The position numbers and the translations under genes were made by a program. Positions 17,910 through 27,119 of a stretch of 64,000 bases of DNA are shown here, one piece after another (within the stretch, counting starts at the first letter, position 1; each line of letters opens with the position of its first letter). The DNA comes from Mycetohabitans sp. B8 (GTDB taxonomy: Bacteria > Pseudomonadota > Gammaproteobacteria > Burkholderiales > Burkholderiaceae): positions 1 to 64,000 of the forward strand of contig NZ_JAHLKR010000024.1 of NCBI RefSeq assembly GCF_021991875.1. Direction: 5' to 3'. Under the pieces are notes generated by a model. That model had not been told where the DNA came from. It searched no databases and worked only from the letters and a program-made list of their open reading frames with translations.

Positions 17910-19076
17910 TCAGGCCGTCGCGTGCACCGCTGCCAAACCGACCATCCGCCGCAGCCGAATCTGGCACACACCGAGACGCCGGGCGACGGCATCGAGATCG
18001 AGCGCTTGAGTTAAGTCACGATCACCGTCGACTTGCACGCCGCTGGCCGGTGCGAGCAGCAAGTCGAGTTCGACGCCGTGCCGCAGATAATGGATGTCGA
18101 ACGACACGATCTGCACGCCGCGAGAAGAGAGTTCGCGCTCCAGATCCTTGCACAGCCGATCGCGCGGCGGCAACGCTTCCCATGCGGTGCGCTCATCGTC
18201 GCTCTCTGGATCGACGTGGATCAACGCATCAAGCACGTGCGGCTCCTTGAGCACACGCAGACGGGCTGTCTCCGCGATATAGTGCCCCTCGGAAACAGTG
18301 ATTCGAGGTTCTACAAGAATATGGGCATCGACCAACGCCGCATCGCCCATCTTGCGCGTTCTGAGCTCATGCACCCCTTGCACGCCAGGCGTCGATAGCA
18401 GCGTTTCGCGGATTCGATGTGTTGTCTGCTCGTCCAACGCCCGGTCTGACAGGTCTTGAAGCGCATCCCAGCCAAAAATCCAACCCATCCGGACAATCAT
18501 GAAACCGACGACCGCTGCCGCGATCGGATCCAGCCACCGCCAGCCCGCCAGACTGCCGACGATACCGACCGCAACCACAAGCGAGGACGCGGCATCGGAT
18601 CGGGCATGCCACGCATTGGCCACCAGCATCGCCGAACGCACCCGCTGCGCCTCGCGCAACATGTAGCGGAACAGTAATTCTTTGGAAAATAGCACCGCCA
18701 CGGCGACGACAAGCGCGGACACATGCACGGACGCGATCTCATCGAGATCGGCGATGCGCTGCGCGCCGCGCCACATCATGCCGATGCCCACGACGATCAG
18801 TAAGCTGCCTAGAAAAAGCGAAGCAACGGTTTCGTAACGGCTATGGCCGTAGTTATGATCGGCGTCCGGGTGAGCCCCGCTGTGCCGATTGGCAATCAGC
18901 ACGACGCAGTCGGACACGAGGTCAGCCAGCGAATGCACGCCGTCGGCAATCAACGCTTGCGAATGGGCAAGTACGCCGACCACGATCTGCGTCATCATCA
19001 GCACCGTATTGAGTACGATGCTCACAAATGTGGATTTCTGCGCGACGACTTGGCGCTCGGGCAGCGAGGTGGTCAT
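17910..19076 (-). CDS. Cation diffusion facilitator (FieF/MamM-like metal exporter)
   Basis: 388 residues. Several transmembrane helices carry the CDF metal-site motifs LIADGVHSLADLVSD and NAWHARSDAASSL, and HPDADHNYGHSRYE lies in the cytoplasmic loop. The cytoplasmic C-terminal domain is longer than in FieF (about 180 residues), which suggests an extra regulatory segment. It should export divalent metal (Zn, Fe, Mn or Co) using the proton gradient; the sequence does not settle the ion. Confidence 0.88.
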   Translation of the reverse strand: MTTSLPERQVVAQKSTFVSIVLNTVLMMTQIVVGVLAHSQALIADGVHSLADLVSDCVVLIANRHSGAHPDADHNYGHSRYETVASLFLGSLLIVVGIGMMWRGAQRIADLDEIASVHVSALVVAVAVLFSKELLFRYMLREAQRVRSAMLVANAWHARSDAASSLVVAVGIVGSLAGWRWLDPIAAAVVGFMIVRMGWIFGWDALQDLSDRALDEQTTHRIRETLLSTPGVQGVHELRTRKMGDAALVDAHILVEPRITVSEGHYIAETARLRVLKEPHVLDALIHVDPESDDERTAWEALPPRDRLCKDLERELSSRGVQIVSFDIHYLRHGVELDLLLAPASGVQVDGDRDLTQALDLDAVARRLGVCQIRLRRMVGLAAVHATA

Positions 19077-19463
19077 GAAAAACAGATAAGGGCGGTGAAG
19101 GCCATCGATTGGATCGCTATTTTACCAGCCCAACCCGGCTCGCGCCGCTTTCATGGATATTTTCCGAAATAAATCATCGGTTTACGATGATGTGACGCAT
19201 TCTCATTCCACGTCTACAGCACACTGCGGGGCTATCGCGCGCAATTCCCCAGTATCCACCAAGGTGCGCAGCCGGTAGGAGTTTAGGCTCGACATGAGTT
19301 TAGGCTCCATCTGGGTTTCGACCCACCATGGTTTGCGCCGAGCACGGCTTTGGGCACCGCAATAAAAAAAGGCCAGTGGCCCCTGTCGGGCACACGGCCT
19401 TCTCTTTGTGGGCGATCCGTGGTGCGGCATGCCCCGTTATAATCGCTTGCGCGACTTCCTGAC
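19077..19463. other. Intergenic region holding the hns-like terminator
   Basis: No supported gene. A short minus-strand frame (contains VETQMEPKLMSSLNSYRL) has no recognised family. The hns-type terminator lies at 19364-19401. Confidence 0.6.
19364..19401 (-). terminator. Rho-independent terminator of the H-NS-type gene
   Basis: On the minus strand AAGGCC pairs with GGCCTT, with further inner pairing (GTG/CAC), followed by a run of seven T. It lies about 60 bp beyond the stop codon. Confidence 0.75.
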
Positions 19464-19763
19464 TTATTGCTGAATCAAATACTGATCCCGATTTTTTCCA
19501 GCAATCCACTTCGGCGGTTTGCCACGACCGGACCAAGTGCTGCCACTAGCCGGATCGCGGTATTTCGGCGCCACACCTGCACGAGGCCGTCCCGCCTTTG
19601 CCAGTTTACCTCGGCCAAAGCCGAGATCAGCCAGCGTAATACCATAATCGGCCATCTTTTGTTTGATGTCGTTGACAACTTCAGCAAACTCTTTGGCCTT
19701 TGCCTCTTCGATTTGCTTTTCCAGCTTTTCACGCTGTGCAAGAAGCTCTTTGTACGATGACAT
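19464..19763 (-). CDS. H-NS-family nucleoid-associated protein
   Basis: 99 residues. An N-terminal coiled-coil (residues 1-45, QREKLEKQIEEAKAKE) serves oligomerisation, and the C-terminal DNA-binding motif (YRDPASGSTWSGRGKPP) is the hallmark of H-NS proteins in Burkholderia. It binds AT-rich DNA and silences acquired genes, so it could restrain the AT-richer effector island in the same window; that link is inference. AAGGA precedes the ATG. Monocistronic, with its own terminator. Confidence 0.92.
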   Translation of the reverse strand: MSSYKELLAQREKLEKQIEEAKAKEFAEVVNDIKQKMADYGITLADLGFGRGKLAKAGRPRAGVAPKYRDPASGSTWSGRGKPPKWIAGKNRDQYLIQQ

Positions 19764-20227
19764 AGGGGTCCTTGGATAGTAGACACGACTCGGTTCTGCG
19801 TCCGTTAAGTCGCTCCAATAAAGATCACCTCGGAATAGTACGTAGTTAATTTAACACAGAATGCGCCTGAGACAAATAGCTAGGTATACAGATTCAGCAT
19901 TGGATTGACGTCGTGTTACAAAAGCACGCTCGCGCGACTGCCTATTACCGCGGCGAACTCAGTGGAGAACCACTGACCAACAATCACCTGGAGACCGTGA
20001 CAATCGGCATCCAGGTTCAATTTTATTCGACAAACCTCTAAGGCGTGAGTCCTTGCACATTGATTAGTCCGGGTTTTTCCCGACTACTGGGAAGCGAGGC
20101 ACCATTGTAACTGACGACAAATGGCCAGATTAAATAATACGTCGGGTTTAACCCATTCAGCAGAAGAATACACGCGCGTTCGTATTGCGAATAATTTCGC
20201 GTAGCGAACGCGTCACTGCCCGGCAAG
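19764..20227. other. AT-rich intergenic region with one open gene fragment
   Basis: It holds the hns-type promoter near 19800-19860. A plus-strand frame without a start codon runs from 19880 to a TAA at 20039-20041 (HARATAYYRGELSGEPL, then GIQVQFYSTNL). It looks like the C-terminus of a lost gene, but I do not recognise it. Confidence 0.4.
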
Positions 20228-20725
20228 TCAGCAGAGTTGACGCAGTTCGGCAGCAAGCGCCGCGTACAACGCATCCAGTTCGTTTCGCGGCTCGTTCAAC
20301 GCCACGCGTGCACGGCGGCCGTGCCGCACCCAATCCACGCCAAAGCGATCGGCCCCAAGCAGGCGAAAACTGCGTGCTACCGCGTCGCCTGGCGTCAACG
20401 CGTCGATCAACGCCTGCTCTTCGTGCTCCACAAGTGCAGGAAAGACATCTAATTGCATGGCATCCAGCCATCCCATTGCGCCAAATGCGTCGATGTAGCG
20501 GAGGCGCTGCGAACTGAGCACGTAAAACATAAAGTCGCCCAGCGCCAGATATCGCTCAGCCTCCAGGTGATAGCGCAAATACCGACGCGCCAGCGTCGCC
20601 CCTGCCTCAGCGGTCGGCTCGAACCGTCCGACGATCGTGACCCGTTCGGTGTTCGACACATCGACCGCGGGATCGTAGACGAGAAAGCCCGCGTGCGAAT
20701 CTACGGCAAGATTGTGCGTGTGTTT
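20228..20725 (-). pseudogene. HugZ-like (pyridoxamine-phosphate-oxidase fold) haem/flavin protein lacking its N-terminus
   Basis: From 20725 downward the frame KHTHNLAVDSHAGFLVYDPA, then VTIVGRFEP, RYHLEAERYLALGDFMFY and DAFGAMGWLD is the middle and C-terminal part of HugZ-type proteins. Upstream, exactly where the first beta-strands should be, sits the GGCTC array, and the frame meets TAA at 20825-20827 just beyond it. The only internal candidates (GTG at NTERV) would give about 143 residues lacking half the barrel. Family members bind haem or flavin. It is probably dead. Confidence 0.75.
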
Positions 20726-20810
20726 GGCTCGGCTCGGCTCGGCTCGGCTCGGCTCGGCTCGGCTCGGCTCGGCTCGGCTCGGCTCGGCTCGGCTCGGCTC
20801 GGCTCGGCTC
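20726..20810. repeat. Pentanucleotide array, 17 perfect GGCTC units
   Basis: Seventeen tandem GGCTC units plus a degenerate GGCTT. A 5-bp unit shifts frame with each copy change. It lies at the truncated 5' end of the HugZ-like gene and about 140 bp upstream of the MFS gene. Confidence 0.97.
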
Positions 20811-20952
20811 GGCTTGCAATAAGCTTAACGGCTCACTGGCGACGCGAGTATGACGCGTTCGCTAAAATAGGGAATCTTGCCGCGTGTTGGACGCGGCCCT
20901 CTCACTTTAGCTTGGTGCCGCCCCATCCGGGGGCTCGCCGCGGGGGTTACTT

Positions 20953-22176
20953 GTGCCCGATCAATACTCTTCGAATATGCGTGACTCGGCCGCCACGTCT
21001 TTCTCCTCCACCGCGCGGCGACTGCCGCGCTCGGCGCTATGGCGCGCGCGCATCGCGACGATGGCGGTTTTCTTCGTGAGCGGCATGCTGTACGCGTCGT
21101 GGGGTGTGAACATACCGACGGTACGCGACAAATTTGCACTGGACGCCGCACAATTGTCCGTCGCGCTGTTTGCAGTGGCCGGCGGTTCGATTGCGGCGAT
21201 GCTGCGTGTCGGGCCCTGGCTCGCCAAGGTGGGTACGCACCGCGCGTACATGATTGCCGGCCCTGCGATGGGAGTCAGTGCGTCGCTCCTGCTCACCATG
21301 CCTTCCTATATTGCACTGCTGGCCATGCTCGCACTATTCGGGGTCACGATGGCCACCGTCGATGTCGCAATGAATGCCGAAGCCAGTGCGATTGAAAACG
21401 CCGCCGCCACGCCGATCATGTCATCGTTGCACGGCATGTGGAGCGTCGGCGGTATGGGCGGGGCGGCTGCCGGTGCGGCGTTGCTTGGCCTAGGTATCGC
21501 CCCTCAGCTGCACATGGCTGTGGTGTCGTTAATAGCCGTTGCAGTCCTACTCGCGGCGCGAGGCTCCGTGTTGCCGCATGTCGCCGAGAAAGGGCATCCG
21601 CCGCGAACAGGCAAGCCACACAGCGGCTCGCGCGATTTGGCATTGCTCGGTAGTGTTGCGCTGATCGCGCTGATCGCCGAGGGCGCAATGTACGACTGGG
21701 CGACTGTTTATATGCGCGACACCGTGCTGGCCAGCCCCGCTTTTGCAAATATCGCGTACGCGTCGTTTTCCGCCGGCATGGCCGTCGCACGATTCGCGGG
21801 CGACTGGGTCCGCGCCCGCCTCGGTGCGCCCCCATTCGTCTGCATGAGTGCGTTGCTCGCCTGTGCCGGCATGGTGATCGCATTGCTGCTGCCTTTCCCG
21901 TATATCGTGCTGACCGGTTTCACGTTGATGGGACTCGGAATGGCGAACATGATGCCGGTACTGTTTGCCGCGGCGGCCAACGTCAAAGGCGTGCACGCGG
22001 CACAGGGCTTGGCGCGCGTTGCGGGAACAGCATATGTGGGATTGCTGGTTGGCCCTGTGCTGATCGGTGGCGTGGCCCAAACCACGACGCTACCGATTGG
22101 GCTATCGGTTGTCGCGCTGTGTGCAGCGCTGGTCGCCGTCGTCGGGCCACGGATCTTAAAGCGCGTCGGACTATAA
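20953..22176 (+). CDS. Major facilitator superfamily transporter
   Basis: 407 residues with about 12 transmembrane helices. The start is GTG with GGGGG upstream; ATG at 20977 is an alternative. It resembles sugar/drug MFS proteins of the YbjJ type (YASWGVNIPTVRDKFAL; MWSVGGMGGAAAGAALLG). No substrate-specific residues are recognised and no metabolic gene is adjacent, so the substrate is unknown. The upstream region contains the GGCTC array. Confidence 0.85.
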   Translation: MPDQYSSNMRDSAATSFSSTARRLPRSALWRARIATMAVFFVSGMLYASWGVNIPTVRDKFALDAAQLSVALFAVAGGSIAAMLRVGPWLAKVGTHRAYMIAGPAMGVSASLLLTMPSYIALLAMLALFGVTMATVDVAMNAEASAIENAAATPIMSSLHGMWSVGGMGGAAAGAALLGLGIAPQLHMAVVSLIAVAVLLAARGSVLPHVAEKGHPPRTGKPHSGSRDLALLGSVALIALIAEGAMYDWATVYMRDTVLASPAFANIAYASFSAGMAVARFAGDWVRARLGAPPFVCMSALLACAGMVIALLLPFPYIVLTGFTLMGLGMANMMPVLFAAAANVKGVHAAQGLARVAGTAYVGLLVGPVLIGGVAQTTTLPIGLSVVALCAALVAVVGPRILKRVGL

Positions 22177-22490
22177 ATCAGCCCCCTATCGCGCGGAATT
22201 TCCGACTCGCTCCGATAAGAGTACGGCTCGCGGAATGGCTCATATGACAGACGCTCGTGCCACTCGAGCGTCTGTGCACACGGTGGCACCGATATAGGTT
22301 ACGGTAGACGCCGAGCCTCCAGTTCCGCCTCTTCAACCGGTTGCGCATGCGCTCACTGCCTTGCGCATCAGAACCGACGAGCGTTGCATCGACGTCGCGT
22401 CGCACCGCCCCTGCACCGGCTGGCAACCGTTGAGCACCACCGCGTGTGCCTTGAGACAAGCGTTGAACGCGTCGAGCGCGGCACGCTAGG
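22177..22490. other. Intergenic region, nothing recognised
   Basis: Between the convergent MFS and amino-acid-binding-protein genes. No gene, RNA or clear terminator was seen. Confidence 0.5.
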
Positions 22491-23636
22491 TTACATCTTC
22501 ACCACATCCAGCACCGACTTCTTGCCGGCTTTGTAGTGATACAGCGAGATCACGCCGTGTTTGAGATCGCCCTTCGCATCGAACGTGGTTTCGCCGATCA
22601 CGCCCTTGTAGTCGGTGTTCGGCATCGCGGCCAGAATCTTTGCCGGATCGGTTGAGTGAGCGCGCTTCATCGCGTCGGCGATGATATACACCGCATCGTA
22701 GGTGAACGGCGCATAGATCTGGATTGACTGGCCAAAGCGCTTTTCATACTTGACTTGGAACGCCTTGCCGCCACCCATCCGCTCGAGTGCCATGCCTGCT
22801 TCCGAGCACACAACATTATCGGTGGCGTCGCCCGCCAGATCCGACAGCTTGTCGGTACACACGCCGTCGCCCGCGAGGATCTTGGCGCGCAAGCCGAGTT
22901 GCTTGGCCTGCTTGGCGAACGGACCACCGGTGGCGTCCATGCCGCCGTACATGATCGCATCTGGGTGCTCGCCCTTGACCTTGGTCAAGATCGCGCGGAA
23001 GTTCACAGCCTTGTCATGGGTCGCATCATGCGACATCACCTTTAGGCCGAGCGACTTGGCCCTCTTCTCGAATTCGTTGGCCAAGCCCTGCCCGTACGCC
23101 GTCGAGTCATCGACGATCGCCACGGACTTCATCTTCAAATTCTTGGCCGCGTAATTGGCCAACGCTGGGCCTTGCTGCGCATCGGTCGCCACCACGCGAT
23201 ACGTCGTCTTGAAGCCCTGTTGGGTGTACGCGGGATTGGTCGCCGACGGGGAAATCTGCACGATGCCCGCATCGCTGTAAATCTTGGAGGCCGGAATCGA
23301 CGTGCCCGAGTTCAGGTGACCGACCACGCCCACGACCTTGTCGTCGACCAGCTTTTGCGCGACCTGCGTAGCGGTGCGAGGGTCGGCCGCGTCATCCTGT
23401 GCATCTAACTCGAGCTTCACCTTCTGGCCATTGATCATGAGCCCCTTGGCGTTGATTTCCTCGACAGCCAGCCGGGCACCGTTTTCATTGTCCTTGCCCA
23501 GGTGGGCGATACCACCGGTCAACGGCGCGACGTGACCGATCTTGACAATCGTATCCGCCGACGCATCGGTGGCAAAGGCGACGCACAGCATGGCCGCGGC
23601 ACTGACCGGCAGCAGCTTGTAAAGCTTGATGGTCAT
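22491..23636 (-). CDS. Branched-chain amino acid ABC transporter substrate-binding protein (LivJ-like)
   Basis: 381 residues. The signal peptide (LLPVSAAAMLCVAFATDASA) is followed by the mature start DTIVKIGHVAPLTGGIAHLGK, then VVGVVGHLNSGTSIPASKIY and IVQISPSATNPAYTQQGF, all typical of LivJ/LivK-type periplasmic binding proteins. GGAG lies seven bases before the ATG. The permease and ATPase genes (livHMGF) are not in this window, so it is an orphan or works with components elsewhere. Confidence 0.92.
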   Translation of the reverse strand: MTIKLYKLLPVSAAAMLCVAFATDASADTIVKIGHVAPLTGGIAHLGKDNENGARLAVEEINAKGLMINGQKVKLELDAQDDAADPRTATQVAQKLVDDKVVGVVGHLNSGTSIPASKIYSDAGIVQISPSATNPAYTQQGFKTTYRVVATDAQQGPALANYAAKNLKMKSVAIVDDSTAYGQGLANEFEKRAKSLGLKVMSHDATHDKAVNFRAILTKVKGEHPDAIMYGGMDATGGPFAKQAKQLGLRAKILAGDGVCTDKLSDLAGDATDNVVCSEAGMALERMGGGKAFQVKYEKRFGQSIQIYAPFTYDAVYIIADAMKRAHSTDPAKILAAMPNTDYKGVIGETTFDAKGDLKHGVISLYHYKAGKKSVLDVVKM

Positions 23637-24072
23637 GTCAGTCTCCAGTTTCGGTTCCAGCATGTCAGCGCAACTGCCCCGTGCCATGCCCGATGCCGAA
23701 ACACTGACGTAAGCAGCCACGCCTGAGGCATGGTCATGCACTTGGCAAGCCTGAAACGACGCGCTTTTGACAAGCGACGTCACAAGCTGCGCGCCAGTGT
23801 AGGTCATCCAATTAACTTAGGGAATACTTTAAGAGCGTGACAGCAACCTAATGACAGACCATTGCTGAATATCAAAAATACACGCTACAGGAAAACCCAC
23901 TATTTTTACAAGACGTCAGCCCGCCATTCATGCACGCTTCGCCGTCGATTGCGTGTTCCATTCCAGTCACAGCCGCAACGCGACGCACCGACGATGCGCG
24001 CGCAGGCATTGAAATGGTGGCACACTGGTTACCCCTTCCCATTCGGTTCTTTTTAGCGACTCGGAGATCAAC

Positions 24073-24771
24073 GTGACTACGCATTCGACATGGCGCGACA
24101 TTGCCACCGACGACGGAACGTTCCAAGCGTATCTCGCGCTCCCGCATACCGGCAAAGGCCCCGGGATCGTACTGATTCAGGAAATCTTTGGGGTCAACCA
24201 ACACATCCGCGAAGTGGCCGACCAGTACGCGGCGGACGGCTACGTGGTGTTGGCGCCGGACATTTTCTGGCGCGGCGAGCCGCGAGTCGAACTCGGGTAC
24301 GAAGACGCGGACCGCAGCCGGGGCATCGCGCTGATGCAGCAGGTCGACTTCAGCAAGACGTTGAAGGACCTCACCGCGACCGCGCAGGCGCTGCGCGCGC
24401 TACCGGAGCAAGATGGCAAGATCGCCGCGATCGGCTATTGCTTCGGCGGGCTGCTCGCCTACAACATGGCTGCGCACGACTCGGTGGATGCCGCGGTCGC
24501 CTATTATGGCGGCGGCATCCAGAATCAGTTGGACCGCGCGGCACAGGTGCATGTGCCGATACTGTTTCACTATGCCGAGCAGGACACGAATATCCCGCTA
24601 TCCGCGGTGGGGCAGGTAAAAGAGCGCTTCACGGGCCGAGACAATGCTCAGTTTCATCTATACCCGGGCGCACACCACGGCTTCAACTGCCCGCATCGCG
24701 CGACTTACCAGCAACGCGCAGCCGCGTTGGCTCATGGGCGCACGCTGACTTTCCTGGTCGAATATCTGTAG
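24073..24771 (+). CDS. Dienelactone hydrolase family protein
   Basis: 232 residues from a GTG with GGAGA upstream. Alpha/beta hydrolase of the DLH family: the nucleophile Cys is in IGYCFGGLLAYN, the acid is in HYAEQDTNIP and the His is in PGAHHGFNCP. Family enzymes open dienelactones in chloroaromatic breakdown, but many members have other ester substrates and no catechol genes are adjacent. Full length and intact. Confidence 0.9.
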   Translation: MTTHSTWRDIATDDGTFQAYLALPHTGKGPGIVLIQEIFGVNQHIREVADQYAADGYVVLAPDIFWRGEPRVELGYEDADRSRGIALMQQVDFSKTLKDLTATAQALRALPEQDGKIAAIGYCFGGLLAYNMAAHDSVDAAVAYYGGGIQNQLDRAAQVHVPILFHYAEQDTNIPLSAVGQVKERFTGRDNAQFHLYPGAHHGFNCPHRATYQQRAAALAHGRTLTFLVEYL

Positions 24772-24774
24772 CTG

Positions 24775-25027
24775 AACGGGCCAAAACCGCCGAACAGCAT
24801 CACTGCCGGGTTGTTGGCGAGGGACAACTCGGCAACGCGCACGAACCGTCCGGCGTACCCGGCCAGCGCAATGGACAAAATCGCCTGCACCACGATCAAG
24901 CTTGCCACCGACGGCGCGGCGGCAAACCACGAAAACCACGGATCGTTGATTAGCAGCGACACGCCAAGCAGCCATCGCGAGAACTTGCGGCGCGATACGC
25001 GGACCAGGCGCCGGTTGTACTACGTTT
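24775..25027 (-). pseudogene. Fragment of an MFS (proline/betaine-type) transporter
   Basis: The minus strand reads SLLINDPWFSWFAAAPSVAS, then VQAILSIALAGYAG and SLANNPAVMLFGGFGPF, transmembrane segments of the ProP/ShiA-type MFS group. The segment expected between the last two (ALPALMAEMFP-type loop) is deleted, and both ends are missing. It follows directly the broken HiPIP gene, so a deletion has joined the two. Confidence 0.7.
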
Positions 25028-25330
25028 TTTATTGTATGCGTTACACCACCCTTTGCCGACCACTTGCCTGCCGCCAAATAGTGGGCAGAGGGCGAACGCG
25101 TCGGTTGGCTTGCCTTAGTAGAACGTGCAATTCGAGCAATCCTGGCCTGCCGCGTATCTCGCGTACTTGGCCTTGTCCACCTTGGCCGCATCGGACTTGT
25201 AGCCGAACGCCTGGGCGGTGGAGTTCGTTTCCTGAAGCTTCGGCGCGTCCGCGAGCGCGTGGCGTGACAGCGCCACTGTACAGACGCCGCCGAGGGTGAA
25301 AATCAGGGAAGTACGACGAGTCGATTTCAT
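25028..25330 (-). pseudogene. High-potential iron-sulfur protein (HiPIP) with a nonsense codon
   Basis: It begins with a Tat-like signal (KSTRRTSLIFTLGG...HALADA) and GGAGA before the ATG. After GQDCSNCTFY a TAA (25115-25117) stops the frame, which then continues GKPTDAFALCPLFGG and GKGWCNAY, so all four cluster-binding Cys survive in the DNA. The natural stop after the final Lys residues is lost. HiPIPs carry electrons in the periplasm. A CAA-to-TAA change is the simplest explanation. Confidence 0.88.
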
Positions 25331-25439
25331 GGGGCTTGTTCTCCGTTATCAGGTTTCAACGCCGCTCTGCGGCGGCGCTGCACAGCATGGCAAGCTGGGA
25401 CATGACCGTGACCGGTGAAATCGAATAGCCGCCGGCACG

Positions 25440-26684
25440 CTACCGTGCGTCCTCGCGTATCGCGCACTCGACGGCCTGCACGCGCGCCGCATGTACGGCC
25501 TCCTTGATGCGGGCCGGCTCGCCGGCCGTGCGTCGCGCGATGGCGCCGGCATCGACGTCGCGAGCGGCCATCAGCGCGACGCGCAGTCGTTCGGCCTGCG
25601 GATAAGGGCGCGACGCGAAATTCAGGCGCCCGCGCAAGTCCGCCTCGCAGGCCTGCAGCGCCTGCGCAAACCGAGCCGGCTTACGTAATGCGTCGCTGCG
25701 CTCAAGCATACGCACCAGCGCGGCCGCCCCCATCTCCATCACGCGATGGACGTTGCCGTGTTCGCGCGCCACCAACACCGCTAAGTCGCGACAATCGTTG
25801 GGCACCCTGAGACGCTCGCACAGCGGAACGATGCGCTCGACGCTACGCGCCTCATGTCCAGTATGGCGCGGCAGCACATGAGGCGGCGTGTCGGCCTTGC
25901 CCAGGTCGTGCGTGAGCGCGGCAAAGCGCACCGGCAGCGCATAGTGCCGCGCCGCCGCGTAGTCGATCACCATCATCACATGCACGCCGGTATCGATTTC
26001 CGGATGATAATCGGCACGCTGCGGCACGCCGAACAGCCTCGCCACTTCGGGCAGCACGCGCTCCAGCGCGCCGCATTGGCGCAGTACATCAAACATCCGC
26101 GACGGCTCGGGCTCCATCAAGCCGCGCGCCAGTTCCTGCCATACGCGCTCGGGTACCAGCGCATCGGCTTCACCCGCCTTAACCATCTGCCCCATCAACG
26201 CCAGCGTCTGCGGCGCAACGTTGAAATCGGTAAAGCGCGCGGCAAAGCGCGCGACCCGCAGAATGCGCACCGGGTCCTCGGCGAACGCGTCACTGACATG
26301 GCGAAACACACGCGCCTGGAGATCCGCTTGGCCGTTGAACGGATCAATCACAGGCCCGTGCAGCGTGCCATCGGGCGACACCGCCCGCGCCATCGCATTC
26401 ATGGTCAGGTCGCGCCTGGCCAGGTCCTGCTCCAGCGTCACGTCCGGCGCATAGAAAAACTGGAAGCCGTGATAGCCGGCTGCCGTCTTGCGCTCTGTGC
26501 GCGCCAACGCATATTCCTCCTGCGTGCGCGGGTGCAGGAATACCGGAAAGTCCTTGCCGACGGGGCGAAAGCCCTGCGCCATCATCTGCTCGGGCGTCGC
26601 CCCGACCACCACGTAATCGCGATCCTGCACCGGCTTGCCCAGCAACTCGTCGCGGATGACGCCACCTACTGCGTACACATTCAT
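25440..26684 (-). CDS. cca: Multifunctional CCA-adding tRNA nucleotidyltransferase
   Basis: 414 residues. The nucleotidyltransferase head carries YAVGGVIRDELLGKPVQDRD, with the metal-binding acidic pair, and RRDLTMNAMARA. The C-terminal HD domain carries ALTHDLGKADTP, giving phosphatase/phosphodiesterase activity as in E. coli Cca. It adds and repairs the 3' CCA of tRNAs. It lies 7 bp after the broken epimerase gene; the usual partner order in Burkholderia is slt-(epimerase)-cca. Confidence 0.95.
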   Translation of the reverse strand: MNVYAVGGVIRDELLGKPVQDRDYVVVGATPEQMMAQGFRPVGKDFPVFLHPRTQEEYALARTERKTAAGYHGFQFFYAPDVTLEQDLARRDLTMNAMARAVSPDGTLHGPVIDPFNGQADLQARVFRHVSDAFAEDPVRILRVARFAARFTDFNVAPQTLALMGQMVKAGEADALVPERVWQELARGLMEPEPSRMFDVLRQCGALERVLPEVARLFGVPQRADYHPEIDTGVHVMMVIDYAAARHYALPVRFAALTHDLGKADTPPHVLPRHTGHEARSVERIVPLCERLRVPNDCRDLAVLVAREHGNVHRVMEMGAAALVRMLERSDALRKPARFAQALQACEADLRGRLNFASRPYPQAERLRVALMAARDVDAGAIARRTAGEPARIKEAVHAARVQAVECAIREDAR

Positions 26685-26691
26685 CAGCCGT

Positions 26692-27061
26692 TCACCTTCT
26701 CGCGCTCATGCGCTTCGCGCTGGAGCGCACCTGGCGCGTCGCTTCAGTCAGATACAGCAGCGCCACGCTCTGCACGCTCGCACGCTCGAGTATGCCCAGT
26801 TCCGGCGCGATGCCCACATGTGCGACGCTCTCTACACTCATCGTATCCAGATTGTCCCGCGTGATCAGCGGCTCGCCTGGCAGATGCTCGAACACGGCCG
26901 CCTACAACCTAGCCAGCGTGGGCGGCAAGCGCACGATGCGGGCCGAACGGCCAGCGCGTTGCGACAACGACCCGCTTGCCCGCATCAACCAGCGCGTTCA
27001 CGATATAGCGGCCGATGAACCCAGACACACCCAGCACCACCACGACGCTCGTAGATTGCAT
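26692..27061 (-). pseudogene. NAD(P)-dependent epimerase (NDUFA9-like) with an internal deletion
   Basis: The N-terminus from ATG 27061 reads STSVVVVLGVSGFIGRYIVN, with the Rossmann GxxGxxG, for about 50 codons. The next recognisable part is the family C-terminus in another frame (FEHLPGEPLITRDNLDTMSV, then APELGILERASVQSVALLYL). The middle of the protein, some 200 residues by family length, is missing. Full-length relatives sit between slt and cca in Burkholderia, so this is decay in place. Confidence 0.85.
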
Positions 27062-27119
27062 GATTCGCTTCCCAGAGTGAGCACGACGCGCGATGCACAC
27101 GCTCGCTCACCATGATTCG

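Noticed and set aside
22491-23636. Complete branched-chain amino acid transporter locus
   Set aside because: Only the binding protein is present; no permease or ATPase gene is adjacent.
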